Assembly: GCA_019118685.1 (NCBI GenBank)
Contig: DWYL01000215.1
Span: forward strand, 1-37,625
From: Candidatus Blautia merdipullorum
Lineage (GTDB): Bacteria; Bacillota; Clostridia; Lachnospirales; Lachnospiraceae
Length of the DNA: 37,625 nt
Direction: 5' to 3'
Shown: positions 9,253 through 18,870 of the stretch, piece by piece
Position numbering within the stretch: position 1 is the first letter of the stretch
Layout: every line of letters starts with the position of its first letter
Notes under the pieces: generated by a model
What the model was told of the DNA's origin: nothing
Databases searched by the model: none
Seen by the model: the letters and a program-made list of their open reading frames with translations, nothing else
Position numbers and translations under genes: made by a program

Positions 9253-11784
9253 ATGGAAACGCTGAAACTGAGAGATAATTTTTACTGGACAGGTATTGTA
9301 GATGACAAGCTCCGGGTATTTGATATTATCATGTACACGGAATTTGGAACGACTTACAACTCCTATGTGATGAAAGCCGGAGACAAGACTATTTTATTTG
9401 AGACTGCCAAGGCCAAGTTCTTTGATGAATATCTGGAAGAGCTGAAGCAGATCACAGATGTGGAGAAGATCGACTATCTGGTGGTGAACCATACAGAGCC
9501 GGATCATGCGGGAAGTGTAGAGAAGCTTCTGGAGATCAATCCCGGCTTAAAGATCATTGCTACAGGCTGCGCCATTAATTTCCTGAAGGAGATCGTCAAC
9601 GGGGAGTTTACGGCTCTTCCTGTAAAGGACAACCAGGAAATGAAGATCGGAGACAAGACGCTGAAATTCCTGATCGTGCCCAATCTTCACTGGCCGGATA
9701 CGATGTATACTTATATAGAAGAAGAGCAGATCCTGGTGACCTGTGATTCTTTCGGCTCCCATTATGGATTTAAGGATATCCTCCTGAGCAAGGTTACAGA
9801 TCAGGAAGGTTACATGAGAGCCACAAAGTATTATTTTGACAATATTATCGGGCCCTTTAAGCCCTATATGTTAAAGGCCCTGGAAAGAGTCCGGGAACTG
9901 GATATCTCTATGATCTGTACCGGCCACGGACCGGTTCTGGATACACGCATCGATTTTATCCTGGATACCTATCAGGAGTGGTGCACGGTGGTCAATCCAA
10001 ATAAGAAAAAGACAGTGATCATTCCTTATGTAAGCGCCTATGGATATACAAAGGAGCTGGCAGGAGCCATAGCTAAGGGAATCCAGGAAAGCGGAGACAT
10101 TGATGTGCGGTGCTACGACATGGTGGAAGCAGATCAGGCAAAGGTACTGGAAGAGCTGGGATTTGCCGACGGATTCCTTCTGGGATCTCCTACTATTGTA
10201 GGAGAAGCTTTAAAGCCCATCTGGGATCTGACTACCTCTATCTTCGCAGGAACCCATGGAGGCAAGCTGGCCAGCGCTTTTGGAAGCTATGGCTGGAGCG
10301 GAGAGGCAGTGCCGCACCTTATTGAGAGACTGAAACAGCTGAAGATGAGAGTGCCTGACGAAGGATTCCGGGTAAAGTTTAAGCCAAGCCAGGATAACCT
10401 TATTGATGCTCACGATTACGGATATAATTTTGGCTGCCTCCTGCAGAATAAGGAGAATGTGAAGAAATCTACAGGACCGAAAAAACTGGTGAAATGCCTG
10501 GTATGCGGAGAAATTTTTGACGCTTCTCTGGAGGTATGCCCGGTTTGCGGCGTGGGGAAAGAGAACTTTGTACCGGTGGATGTGGAAGAGAGTTCTTACC
10601 GGAAAGACACGAAGAATTTCTATGTGATCCTGGGCGGAGGAGCTGCAGGCTTTTACGCAGCTTCTGCTATCCGGGAGAGAGACAGGACAGGTTCTGTCAT
10701 CATGATCTCTGATGAGCCTTACCGTCCTTACAACCGTCCTATGCTGACCAAGTCTATTATGGCAGAACTGGACGGGGAACAGATTGCTATTGAAGATGAA
10801 AGCTGGTATGAAGAAAACAAGATACGTCTGCTTCTGGAAAAACAGGTGGAGGCTATTGACACAGAAAATAAAGAAGTGATCCTGAGTGACGGGTTGAAGC
10901 TGACCTATACGAAACTGATCTACGCCCTTGGATCCGAATGCTTTATTCCTCCTATTAAAGGAAAGGATAAAAAGGAAGTTATTTCCATCCGCCGTCTTGA
11001 GGATACAAAGAAGATCGGAGCTATGCTTCCGAAGGTGAAGAATGTTGTTGTGATCGGCGGCGGTGTTCTGGGACTGGAGGCTGCCTGGGAAATGAAGAAA
11101 GCGAAATGTCATGTAACGGTTCTGGAAGCGGCTCCCCTTCTGATGGGAAGACAGCTGGATCAGGGAGCGGCAGATATGCTGAAGCTGATCAGCGAAGGGA
11201 AGGATATCCAGATCCATACAGGAGCCCAGATCACGGAAGTCCTGGGAGAGGAGCATGTGACAGGAGTACAGCTGGCAGGGGGAGAAATCTTCCCGGCCGA
11301 TTTGGTGATCGTTTCTGCAGGAGTAAGGGCTAATATTGCAGCGGCAAGTCAGGCAGGGATTGAAACTGACCGGGCAGTAGTTGTCAATGAGCATATGGAA
11401 ACCAGCATTCCGGATATTTATGCCTGCGGCGACTGCGCTCAGTACCAGGGGATCAATTATGCTATCTGGCCCCAGGCTATGGAGCAGGGCAAGGTTGCCG
11501 GCGCCAATGCGGCAGGAGAACCTCTTGTTTACGAAGGGGTATCTGCGGCCCTGAATTTCCATGGTATGGGAACCGCCCTGTTTGCAGCAGGAGATAATGG
11601 AAAGAATTCCAATCTGGTATATAAAACTGTGGAATTTAAAGACATGGGCAAAAAACAGTATCGGAAATATTATTTCCTGAATAACCGGCTTTGCGGTGTG
11701 ATCCTGATCGGAGATGTAAGCGCTATGGCTAAGATGACACAGCTGCTGGAAAAACATGCTACTTATCAGGAAGTAATGGAATGA
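9253..11784 (+). CDS. Flavodiiron protein fused to rubredoxin and NAD(P)H:rubredoxin oxidoreductase (MBL-flavodoxin-Rd-FAD/NAD domains)
   Basis: Diiron HTEPDH motif; flavodoxin domain VIIPYVSAYGYTKELA; rubredoxin CLVCGEIFD..CPVCG; FAD/NAD motifs VILGGGAAG and VVVIGGGVLGLEAA. Confidence 0.95.
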   Translation: METLKLRDNFYWTGIVDDKLRVFDIIMYTEFGTTYNSYVMKAGDKTILFETAKAKFFDEYLEELKQITDVEKIDYLVVNHTEPDHAGSVEKLLEINPGLKIIATGCAINFLKEIVNGEFTALPVKDNQEMKIGDKTLKFLIVPNLHWPDTMYTYIEEEQILVTCDSFGSHYGFKDILLSKVTDQEGYMRATKYYFDNIIGPFKPYMLKALERVRELDISMICTGHGPVLDTRIDFILDTYQEWCTVVNPNKKKTVIIPYVSAYGYTKELAGAIAKGIQESGDIDVRCYDMVEADQAKVLEELGFADGFLLGSPTIVGEALKPIWDLTTSIFAGTHGGKLASAFGSYGWSGEAVPHLIERLKQLKMRVPDEGFRVKFKPSQDNLIDAHDYGYNFGCLLQNKENVKKSTGPKKLVKCLVCGEIFDASLEVCPVCGVGKENFVPVDVEESSYRKDTKNFYVILGGGAAGFYAASAIRERDRTGSVIMISDEPYRPYNRPMLTKSIMAELDGEQIAIEDESWYEENKIRLLLEKQVEAIDTENKEVILSDGLKLTYTKLIYALGSECFIPPIKGKDKKEVISIRRLEDTKKIGAMLPKVKNVVVIGGGVLGLEAAWEMKKAKCHVTVLEAAPLLMGRQLDQGAADMLKLISEGKDIQIHTGAQITEVLGEEHVTGVQLAGGEIFPADLVIVSAGVRANIAAASQAGIETDRAVVVNEHMETSIPDIYACGDCAQYQGINYAIWPQAMEQGKVAGANAAGEPLVYEGVSAALNFHGMGTALFAAGDNGKNSNLVYKTVEFKDMGKKQYRKYYFLNNRLCGVILIGDVSAMAKMTQLLEKHATYQEVME

Positions 11785-11826
11785 AAATGCAGGCAGAAAC
11801 AGCTTAAAAATTTCCTGACAGAAAAG

Positions 11827-11881
11827 GAGACGGATAATACAGACAATGGAGCAGCAGCTTTAAAGTTTATATATCCGTCTC
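11827..11881. other. Inverted repeat GAGACGGATA / TATCCGTCTC (10/10) with 35-nt spacer downstream of flavodiiron gene
   Basis: Direct reading of arms at 11827-11836 and 11872-11881. Confidence 0.6.
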
Positions 11882-11955
11882 AGTTTATGTCCGGGGCAGT
11901 CTAAAAGAGGAAGATGCCCGGCAGTCAGAAAAATTTTTATTTTTTTAGAAATGTA

Positions 11956-11987
11956 TGTAACGAATCTGCTCTTTTTTGGATATATGG
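11956..11987 (+). promoter_or_regulatory. Candidate autoregulatory ECF-type promoter (TGTAAC at 11956, AT-rich element downstream)
   Basis: TGTAACGAATCTGCTCTTTTTTGGATATAT directly upstream of the sigma factor RBS; loose resemblance to ECF -35 AAC motifs. Confidence 0.3.
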
Positions 11988-12008
11988 GTAAAGGAGGTGA
12001 GAAACAAG

Positions 12009-12482
12009 ATGATGGATATGGACTCCATATACAGAGAGTACGCAAATCCAGTGTTCAAGTACCTGATGACACTGTGCTATGAGGAGGAGACGGCCCAGGA
12101 GCTGACCCAGGAAACCTTTTACCAGGCAGTGAAAGGCGCAGGAAAGTATGACGGCTCCTGTAAGGTGTCTACCTGGCTCTGCCAGATCGCCAAGCATCTT
12201 TGGTACCAGGAACTGGACCGGAGAAAAAGAAAAGAAACCAGTCCGTTAGATGAGAATCTTGTTTCCCCCAAGGCAGCCCTGGAAGAGGAATTATGTATCC
12301 GGGAAGAAAAGATGGAATTGTTCCGGAAAGTTCATGTTTTGGAGGAAACCGCGAAGGAAGTCGTACTTCTCAGACTGACGGGAGAGTTCTCCTTTCGGGA
12401 GATCGGAGACATTTTTGGAAAGAATGAAAACTGGGCCAGGGTGACATTTTACCGGGCCAAACAAAAATTAGTGAAAGGATGA
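12009..12482 (+). CDS. ECF-family RNA polymerase sigma factor
   Basis: Region 2 (YREYANPVFKYLMTLCYEEETAQELTQETFYQA) and region 4 (VLLRLTGEFSFREIGDIFGKNENWARVTFYRAKQKL); RBS AAAGGAGGTG, ATG at 12009. Confidence 0.92.
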   Translation: MMDMDSIYREYANPVFKYLMTLCYEEETAQELTQETFYQAVKGAGKYDGSCKVSTWLCQIAKHLWYQELDRRKRKETSPLDENLVSPKAALEEELCIREEKMELFRKVHVLEETAKEVVLLRLTGEFSFREIGDIFGKNENWARVTFYRAKQKLVKG

Positions 12483-12488
12483 GAAGAT

Positions 12489-13460
12489 ATGAAGATAAAA
12501 TGTGAAGTTATCCGGGACTTATTCCCCAGCTACATAGACGGTCTGACCAGCAGGGAGAGCAACCAGCTGATCGAAGAGCATCTGGGAGAATGCAGGGAAT
12601 GCAGAGAATATTTAGATGAGATGAAAGAGGACATTGCAGGTGAGGCGCAGCCTGTGAAGAATAAAAAGGCCATACAGCCTTTTCGGAAGCTGAGGCAGAA
12701 GACCAGGAGAAAAATTCTTTTGGCAGCAGTGGGAGCAGTTCTGATCTGCGGCCTGATCTTTGGAGGAGGCTTTCTGTATTACGGGAGGACCTGGACGGCA
12801 GATTCTGAAGACGTGAAGATGACCATAGAGACCTGGGACGGGGTTGCCTCCATTCGCTTTTCTCCGGAGAAGAAGAACAGCAGGCTTTACGCAGAAACTG
12901 GAGAAGACAATACCATTACCATAGTGGAAGGTAAGCTGGCCCCCTTTGCAAAAGCCTATAATGCCAACGCTTACTGGAGCTGTACGTTTATTGACGAAGA
13001 CACAGCTATGGGATTAGACGGCCAGAATATGGATTTTAGTGAAGACCAAGTGCTGACCATTAAATACAAAGATCGGACAGAGACCATTTCTTTGGCAGAT
13101 CTGGCCCGGGAGGCACTGGAGAATCCTCCTGCACAGTCTGATGAGGTGAAGATGACCTGGGAAAAAGATGATTCCGGAAATGTGATCCTGGGATTTTATC
13201 CGGAGATCTTGGGAGTCTCTCTGAAAGTGGAGGAGACAGGAGAGAATCAGATCCTGATCCGTCAGTATTATAACGGAGAAGATGAGCCTGAAGAAAACGG
13301 CTGCTATTATACCTTCCGGTTTTTAGAAGAAAACAAGATCCAGAAAGGAGACGGAACCGTTCAGGACATTTCCCAGGGAGATGCACTTACTGTCCAGTAT
13401 GAGGACAAAGAAGAAAGCATTTCCTATCAGAGCCTCTGGGAAGGAAAGAACGAGGAATAA
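12489..13460 (+). CDS. Anti-sigma factor with N-terminal zinc-finger (HC2-like) and single TM
   Basis: CEVIRDLFPSYIDGLTS..HLGECRECREYL motif, TM at ILLAAVGAVLICGLIFGGGFLYY, adjacent to sigma gene. Confidence 0.85.
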   Translation: MKIKCEVIRDLFPSYIDGLTSRESNQLIEEHLGECRECREYLDEMKEDIAGEAQPVKNKKAIQPFRKLRQKTRRKILLAAVGAVLICGLIFGGGFLYYGRTWTADSEDVKMTIETWDGVASIRFSPEKKNSRLYAETGEDNTITIVEGKLAPFAKAYNANAYWSCTFIDEDTAMGLDGQNMDFSEDQVLTIKYKDRTETISLADLAREALENPPAQSDEVKMTWEKDDSGNVILGFYPEILGVSLKVEETGENQILIRQYYNGEDEPEENGCYYTFRFLEENKIQKGDGTVQDISQGDALTVQYEDKEESISYQSLWEGKNEE

Positions 13461-13466
13461 AGGTAA

Positions 13467-13503
13467 ACAGAGCTGCCCTATCAATTTAGGGCAGCTCTGT
13501 TTG
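13467..13503. terminator. Bidirectional rho-independent terminator between convergent genes
   Basis: AACAGAGCTGCCCTA-tcaatt-TAGGGCAGCTCTGTT perfect stem. Confidence 0.9.
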
Positions 13504-13523
13504 AAATGCAAGTGATACAGTAT

Positions 13524-15959
13524 CTAGCCCATAAGGACTTCTACTGTATATTTTTTTATACCTTCTGATGGAAGGAGGCAGGTGTTTTCCACAGGTTTTC
13601 CGTTGACTTTTACAGAACGGATTCCTTTCTGTACATGGTCTGGATTCTGTACATGAATGTGATATTCAGCTCCCCGGTACTTCCGGATCACAGTAAATTC
13701 TTCCAGATCAGAGGGAATGCAGGGATCGATCTCCAGGCCCCGGAAGGAGGGACGGATGCCCAGAATATACTGAGACACATTTACAAAAGTCCAGGCTGCC
13801 GTACCGGTAAGCCAGCTGTTTTTGGCTTCTCCATGTTTCGGAGCGTCTTTTCCTGCGATCATCTGAGAGTAAACATAAGGTTCCGTACGGTGGATCTCAC
13901 TGATATCCTCAATATAGGCGGGACAGGTCCTGCGGTAGATCTGGAATGCCCGGTCTCCCCGGCCGATCCGTGTCTCAGCAATGGATACCCAGGGATTGTT
14001 GTGACAGAAAATGCCGGCGTTTTCTTTGTATCCCGGGGGATAGGAAGAAATCTCTCCCAGATTTACATAATATTTTGTGTAAGCAGGCTGCTGAAGGACA
14101 ATCCCATATTTAGTGTCCAGCCGTTCCTTCACAGAATCCAGAGCTTTTTTAGCATGTCCTTCTCTAATGCCGATATCAGCCAGGACACAGAAGCCCTGAG
14201 GCTCGATATATATTTTCCCTTCTTCACATTCATCAGATCCTACCTTTTCTCCGAAGGCGTCGTATGCCCGGATAAACCATTCTCCGTCCCAGCCTGCGTC
14301 CAGTACGGTCTGGTACATTTTTTCCACTGCCTCGTCAGCACGGAGCCCTTCTTCTTTCTGTCCGGTAAGCCGGCAGATCTCAGCGTATTCCCGTCCGTAT
14401 TTTACAAACATTCCTGCAATGAATACAGACTCCGCGACCGGTCCTTCTGACGGACCGAAGGTCTGGAAAGATTCCCCGGGCTCTCTTGAGAAACAGTTCA
14501 GATTCAGGCAGTCATTCCAGTCTGCCCGTCCGATGAGAGGGAGTCCATGAGGGCCAAGGTGAGTCAGAGTATAGTTAAAGGAACGCCGCAGATGCTCCAT
14601 CAAAGGCTGAGCCAGAGAAGGATCGTTGTCGAAATCCACCATTTCTTCCAGAATCGTCAGATCTCCTGTTTCTTTAATATAAGCTGCGGTCCCGGCAATG
14701 AGCCAGAGGGGATCATCATTAAAGCCGCTTCCGATATCGGAATTTCCTTTTTTGGTCAGAGGCTGGTACTGATGATAGGCACTTCCATCTTCAAACTGTG
14801 TGGCCGCAATATCCAGGATCCTTTGACGGGCTCTGTCCGGGATCAGATGTACGAATCCCAGAAGATCCTGACAGGAATCCCTAAAGCCCATGCCTCTGCC
14901 GGTTCCTGATTCGAAGTAAGAAGCAGACCGGGACATGTTAAAGGTAACCATGCACTGATACTGATTCCAGATATTCACCATCCGGTCCAGTTTTTCATCT
15001 TTGCTTTCTACAGAATAGATGGAAAGGAGATCCTCCCAGTACTTTTTCAGAGCTGCCAGAGCTTCCTCTGCCTGACGGTCTGTGGAAAAACGTTTCATGG
15101 CTTCCCGGGCTCTGTCCTTTTTGATCACGTTGGGAGCTTCCCATTTGTCTTCGTAGGGATTTTCACTGTAGCCCAGGATGAAGATAAAGCTTTTGGATTC
15201 TCCGGGAGCCAGTGTGACTTTCAGATGATGGGAGCCAATGACTGCTCCTCCGCTGGCCACAGAATTTCCGGCAGTGCCCTCCCAGACATTTTTTGGATGT
15301 TCAATGCTTCCATAAACCCCCAGAAAATCATCACGGCTTGTATCGAAGCCGTCAATTTCCGCGTTCACCGTATAATAGGCAAAGTGGTTCCTGCGTTCTC
15401 TGTATTCTGTTTTGTGGTAGATTTCGGAGCCGTGGATTTCCACCTCTCCCAGGCTCAGATTCCGCTGAAAATTTGTGGAGTCGTCTACTGCGTTCCAGAA
15501 ACAGAATTCTACATAAGAGGTAAGGTCCAGTGTCTCTATAGAGGCATTGTCGTTTGTCAGCACGAAACGGTTTATCTCGCAGGATTCATGTAGAGGAACA
15601 AAGGCTGTGAGATCTGCCCGGATCCCGTTTTTAGAAGCAAGAAATCTGCTGTAGCCCAGTCCGTGGCGGCACTCATAGGAGTCCAGGGGAGTTTTTACAG
15701 GCTGCCATCCCGGGGTCCATACCGTGCCCCGGTGCTTGATAAAGTAGTACCGGCCGTTGGTATCCGCAGGCACATTGTTATAGCGGTAGCGGGTAAGGCG
15801 GAGGAGCTTTGCGTCTTTATAAAAGCTGTAGCCTCCGCAGGTGTTAGAGATCAGGGAGAAAAAGTTTTCGTTTCCCAGGTAATTGATCCATGGAAGGGGA
15901 GTAGCGGGAGATGTGATGACATACTCTTTGTCCTGATCATTAAAGTATCCGAATTTCAT
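13524..15959 (-). CDS. GH94 glycoside phosphorylase, cellobiose phosphorylase-like
   Basis: [64 protein letters not shown] start typical of cellobiose phosphorylases; catalytic region [10 protein letters not shown]; start at 15959 with GGAGG RBS. Confidence 0.9.
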   Translation of the reverse strand: MKFGYFNDQDKEYVITSPATPLPWINYLGNENFFSLISNTCGGYSFYKDAKLLRLTRYRYNNVPADTNGRYYFIKHRGTVWTPGWQPVKTPLDSYECRHGLGYSRFLASKNGIRADLTAFVPLHESCEINRFVLTNDNASIETLDLTSYVEFCFWNAVDDSTNFQRNLSLGEVEIHGSEIYHKTEYRERRNHFAYYTVNAEIDGFDTSRDDFLGVYGSIEHPKNVWEGTAGNSVASGGAVIGSHHLKVTLAPGESKSFIFILGYSENPYEDKWEAPNVIKKDRAREAMKRFSTDRQAEEALAALKKYWEDLLSIYSVESKDEKLDRMVNIWNQYQCMVTFNMSRSASYFESGTGRGMGFRDSCQDLLGFVHLIPDRARQRILDIAATQFEDGSAYHQYQPLTKKGNSDIGSGFNDDPLWLIAGTAAYIKETGDLTILEEMVDFDNDPSLAQPLMEHLRRSFNYTLTHLGPHGLPLIGRADWNDCLNLNCFSREPGESFQTFGPSEGPVAESVFIAGMFVKYGREYAEICRLTGQKEEGLRADEAVEKMYQTVLDAGWDGEWFIRAYDAFGEKVGSDECEEGKIYIEPQGFCVLADIGIREGHAKKALDSVKERLDTKYGIVLQQPAYTKYYVNLGEISSYPPGYKENAGIFCHNNPWVSIAETRIGRGDRAFQIYRRTCPAYIEDISEIHRTEPYVYSQMIAGKDAPKHGEAKNSWLTGTAAWTFVNVSQYILGIRPSFRGLEIDPCIPSDLEEFTVIRKYRGAEYHIHVQNPDHVQKGIRSVKVNGKPVENTCLLPSEGIKKYTVEVLMG

Positions 15960-15994
15960 GTGAATTTCCTCCATTTATTAAAAATCTTTACTTC

Positions 15995-16657
15995 TTAAAG
16001 GCTGATATTCAAAGCAGCTTCTTCTCTTTTCTGTTCTTCTGCTTTTTCCAGCTCTTTTTCATAGGGTTCAAATACCTTTTTAAATACAAAAGACTGGCAG
16101 TAAGCAATGAAGGCAAATCCGAAAAGTACCATCATCAGCTTCATGGGAGCCAGGAAGACGCAGAGGAAAAGCACCATAGCATAGATGAGCAGGAGAGCCA
16201 GGGTTGCCTTTACATTGCTCATCATCAGACAAAAGGCATTGATCAGAGTCTGCTTCGTGGAATTGTTAAATCTGGCGATCAAAGGAAAGGTGTAAGTAAA
16301 AGTAAAAAGCCAGACAATCGCTCCCACAGCCATGAGTCCGGTAATCACTGCTGCCGGGATCCCTCCCAGGTTAAACCAGAACGCCAGATTAAAAAGAATG
16401 ACAGCTCCGATCACAAAAAGGACGGCAAAAGCAGCAGTGCCGGATTTTAAGTTTTTACGGAATTCCTTTATATAGGTACGCACCAGGTACCCGTATTCTC
16501 CCCGGGCTTCTCTCAGCGTTACATAATATAGAGAAGAAAGGGCTGTGCCAATGGTAATCACCGGCAGACAGGAAATAAGAAATACTAGATTCAGTACCAC
16601 AAAATTACAGAGTGTGTTGATAAAATCAAGCACAGGGTTAGCCAGCGTTGTTTTCAT
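15995..16657 (-). CDS. YesL/DUF624-family membrane protein
   Basis: Multi-TM 220-aa protein with FINTLCNFVVLNLVFLISCLPVITIGTALSSLYYVTLR start; located beside an LplABC-type transporter. Confidence 0.85.
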   Translation of the reverse strand: MKTTLANPVLDFINTLCNFVVLNLVFLISCLPVITIGTALSSLYYVTLREARGEYGYLVRTYIKEFRKNLKSGTAAFAVLFVIGAVILFNLAFWFNLGGIPAAVITGLMAVGAIVWLFTFTYTFPLIARFNNSTKQTLINAFCLMMSNVKATLALLLIYAMVLFLCVFLAPMKLMMVLFGFAFIAYCQSFVFKKVFEPYEKELEKAEEQKREEAALNISL

Positions 16658-16915
16658 AGAAAATGATCCCTCCTATTTTTTATGATTAAATATTCTCATC
16701 AGATAATTCCTGATGTACTTAATATATAAAGGGAAAAATAAATTGACTACCATAAAAAATCGCACTGAAATACGGAAAAAAATAGATATTTTCCGGAAAA
16801 ATATAAAAAAAATCTAATTTAAACATGAAATAAGCATGAATTATTCCGGTATTCTTTTTAAAATCCAGGTGCTAGGATAAATCCAGACAAGCAGTTGAGA
16901 TAGGAGGTAGGGAAA

Positions 16916-17863
16916 ATGAAAAAAGGCAATACTGCTGTAAAGAGCATGCCTCAGAGCAGAACGGCAAAAAAAAGCGGCTTCAAATATTTTCTCTGGATTC
17001 TGCCGTTTCTGATCCTGGCGTTTTTGTTTTCATATTTTCCGCTGCATGGATGGATCTATGCGTTTTTTGATTACAAACCGCCCAGAAGCCTTGCAGACTG
17101 CGAATTCGTAGGACTGCAGTGGTTCAAGATGCTCTTTACCAACGAAACACAGGTGGCACAGCTGATTCAGGTTATGAAGAACACATTTGCGATGAGTTTA
17201 CTGGGAATTGTGACTTCAATCCTTCCTCTTGGGTTCGCGATTTTCCTGAATGAGATTAAGTGCAAAAAGTTTAAGTCGTTTGTCCAGACATTTACGACTT
17301 TGCCCAACTTTATAAGCTGGGTGCTTGTTTATTCAGTGGCGTTCGCATTGTTTTCTTCAACCGGTATGGTAAACAGCCTGCTGGAGAATGCGGGGATCAT
17401 AACGGAACCCATCAAGTTCCTGGACAGTGATGCCCATACATATCTGTGGATGCTTCTGTGGAACACATGGAAAGGCCTTGGATGGGGAGCGATTGTTTAC
17501 CTGGCATCCATCGCAGGAATCGATCAGGAGCTTTACGAGGCGGCCAGCATTGACGGCGCGGGACGCTTTCAGCTGATGAGGCACATTACGCTGCCGGCTC
17601 TGCTGCCAACATTCTTTATTATGCTGATGATGGCGATCTCCAATTTCCTGAATAATGGCCTGGATCAGTACTTTGTATTCCAGAACTCATTTAACAAGGA
17701 GCATATTCAGGTTCTGGATCTGTATGTTTACAACATCGGTATGACAGGCAGCAGCTATTCACTGGCAACTGCCATCAGTATGCTCAAGAGTATTATCAGC
17801 GTGGTGCTTCTGTCCATATGTAACGTGGTATCCAAGAAGACACGCGGAGAATCCATTATTTAG
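16916..17863 (+). CDS. Carbohydrate ABC transporter permease (LplB-like)
   Basis: EAA loop YEAASIDGAGRFQLMRHITLPALLPT; RBS GGAGGT. Confidence 0.93.
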   Translation: MKKGNTAVKSMPQSRTAKKSGFKYFLWILPFLILAFLFSYFPLHGWIYAFFDYKPPRSLADCEFVGLQWFKMLFTNETQVAQLIQVMKNTFAMSLLGIVTSILPLGFAIFLNEIKCKKFKSFVQTFTTLPNFISWVLVYSVAFALFSSTGMVNSLLENAGIITEPIKFLDSDAHTYLWMLLWNTWKGLGWGAIVYLASIAGIDQELYEAASIDGAGRFQLMRHITLPALLPTFFIMLMMAISNFLNNGLDQYFVFQNSFNKEHIQVLDLYVYNIGMTGSSYSLATAISMLKSIISVVLLSICNVVSKKTRGESII

Positions 17864-17883
17864 AAAGGAGGAAAGAGAGAAAG

Positions 17884-18795
17884 ATGAATTTTAAAAAGAA
17901 AAAACTCACTGCCGGGGACGTGTCCTTTAACATTATCAACTATGCAGTTTTCGGGATTTTTACTTTGATCTGTATCTATCCTTTCTATTATATGGTGATC
18001 AATACCTTAAGCGCCAATGACCTAAGCGCTGCAGGTGCGATCAATTTCCTTCCAAAAGGAATTCACTTTGAAAATTATAAGGCACTTTTGGAACTGAAAG
18101 GACTTGGCACAGCAGCTCTTGTTTCTGTGGGAAAGACAGTCATTGGAACCGCGCTTACCGTTATTGCCACAGCTTTTCTGGGCTTTATGTTCACGCAGGA
18201 AAAGATGTGGAAGAGAAAGTTCTGGTACAGATTCATTGTGATCACGATGTACTTTAACGCCGGACTTATTCCAATGTTTATCACAATGAAAAACCTGCAT
18301 CTGACCAATACTTTCTGGGTATATGTGATCCCCACGATCATCCAGCCCTTTAATATCATCCTGGTGAAGACTTATGTGGAATCTCTTCCAAAGGCTCTTC
18401 AGGAGGCGGCGGAGATCGACGGAGCAGGAATCTTTAAGATCTTCTATAAGATCATCCTTCCTACATGCACCCCGATCCTGGCAACTGTGGCAATCTTTGC
18501 CGCTGTAAACCAGTGGAACAATTACCAGGACACCCTGATCTATATTACAGATCAGAAACTGTATTCCCTTCAGTATTTATTGTATACTTACATCAACCAG
18601 GCAAGCTCCCTTGCGGCAATGGTGCGGAACAGCGGCGCCGGCGCGGTAAGTGCCGCGGCTTTGGCTACCCAGCAGACTGGAACTTCCATACAGATGACTG
18701 TATCGGTAGTGGTAGTGCTTCCTATTCTCTGCATCTATCCCATGTTCCAGCGGTTCTTTGTAAAAGGTATTATGATTGGTTCTGTTAAGGGATGA
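17884..18795 (+). CDS. Carbohydrate ABC transporter permease (LplC/YtcP-like)
   Basis: EAA loop LQEAAEIDGAGIFKIFYKIILPTCTPILAT; C-terminus VKGIMIGSVKG typical of LplC. Confidence 0.93.
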   Translation: MNFKKKKLTAGDVSFNIINYAVFGIFTLICIYPFYYMVINTLSANDLSAAGAINFLPKGIHFENYKALLELKGLGTAALVSVGKTVIGTALTVIATAFLGFMFTQEKMWKRKFWYRFIVITMYFNAGLIPMFITMKNLHLTNTFWVYVIPTIIQPFNIILVKTYVESLPKALQEAAEIDGAGIFKIFYKIILPTCTPILATVAIFAAVNQWNNYQDTLIYITDQKLYSLQYLLYTYINQASSLAAMVRNSGAGAVSAAALATQQTGTSIQMTVSVVVVLPILCIYPMFQRFFVKGIMIGSVKG

Positions 18796-18870
18796 GAAAC
18801 TTATGAAAAACAGAATTATAACTTTACCATTTGATGTTTGGTATATTAAAATTAAGAAAAGGAGCGTATT

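Noticed and set aside
10210-11757. 515-aa minus-strand ORF
   Set aside because: Fully antisense to the flavodiiron fusion gene; composition is Cys/His/Ser-rich shadow translation with no recognisable family.
13635-14450. 271-aa plus-strand ORF
   Set aside because: Antisense to the GH94 gene, which has clear catalytic motifs and RBS on the minus strand.
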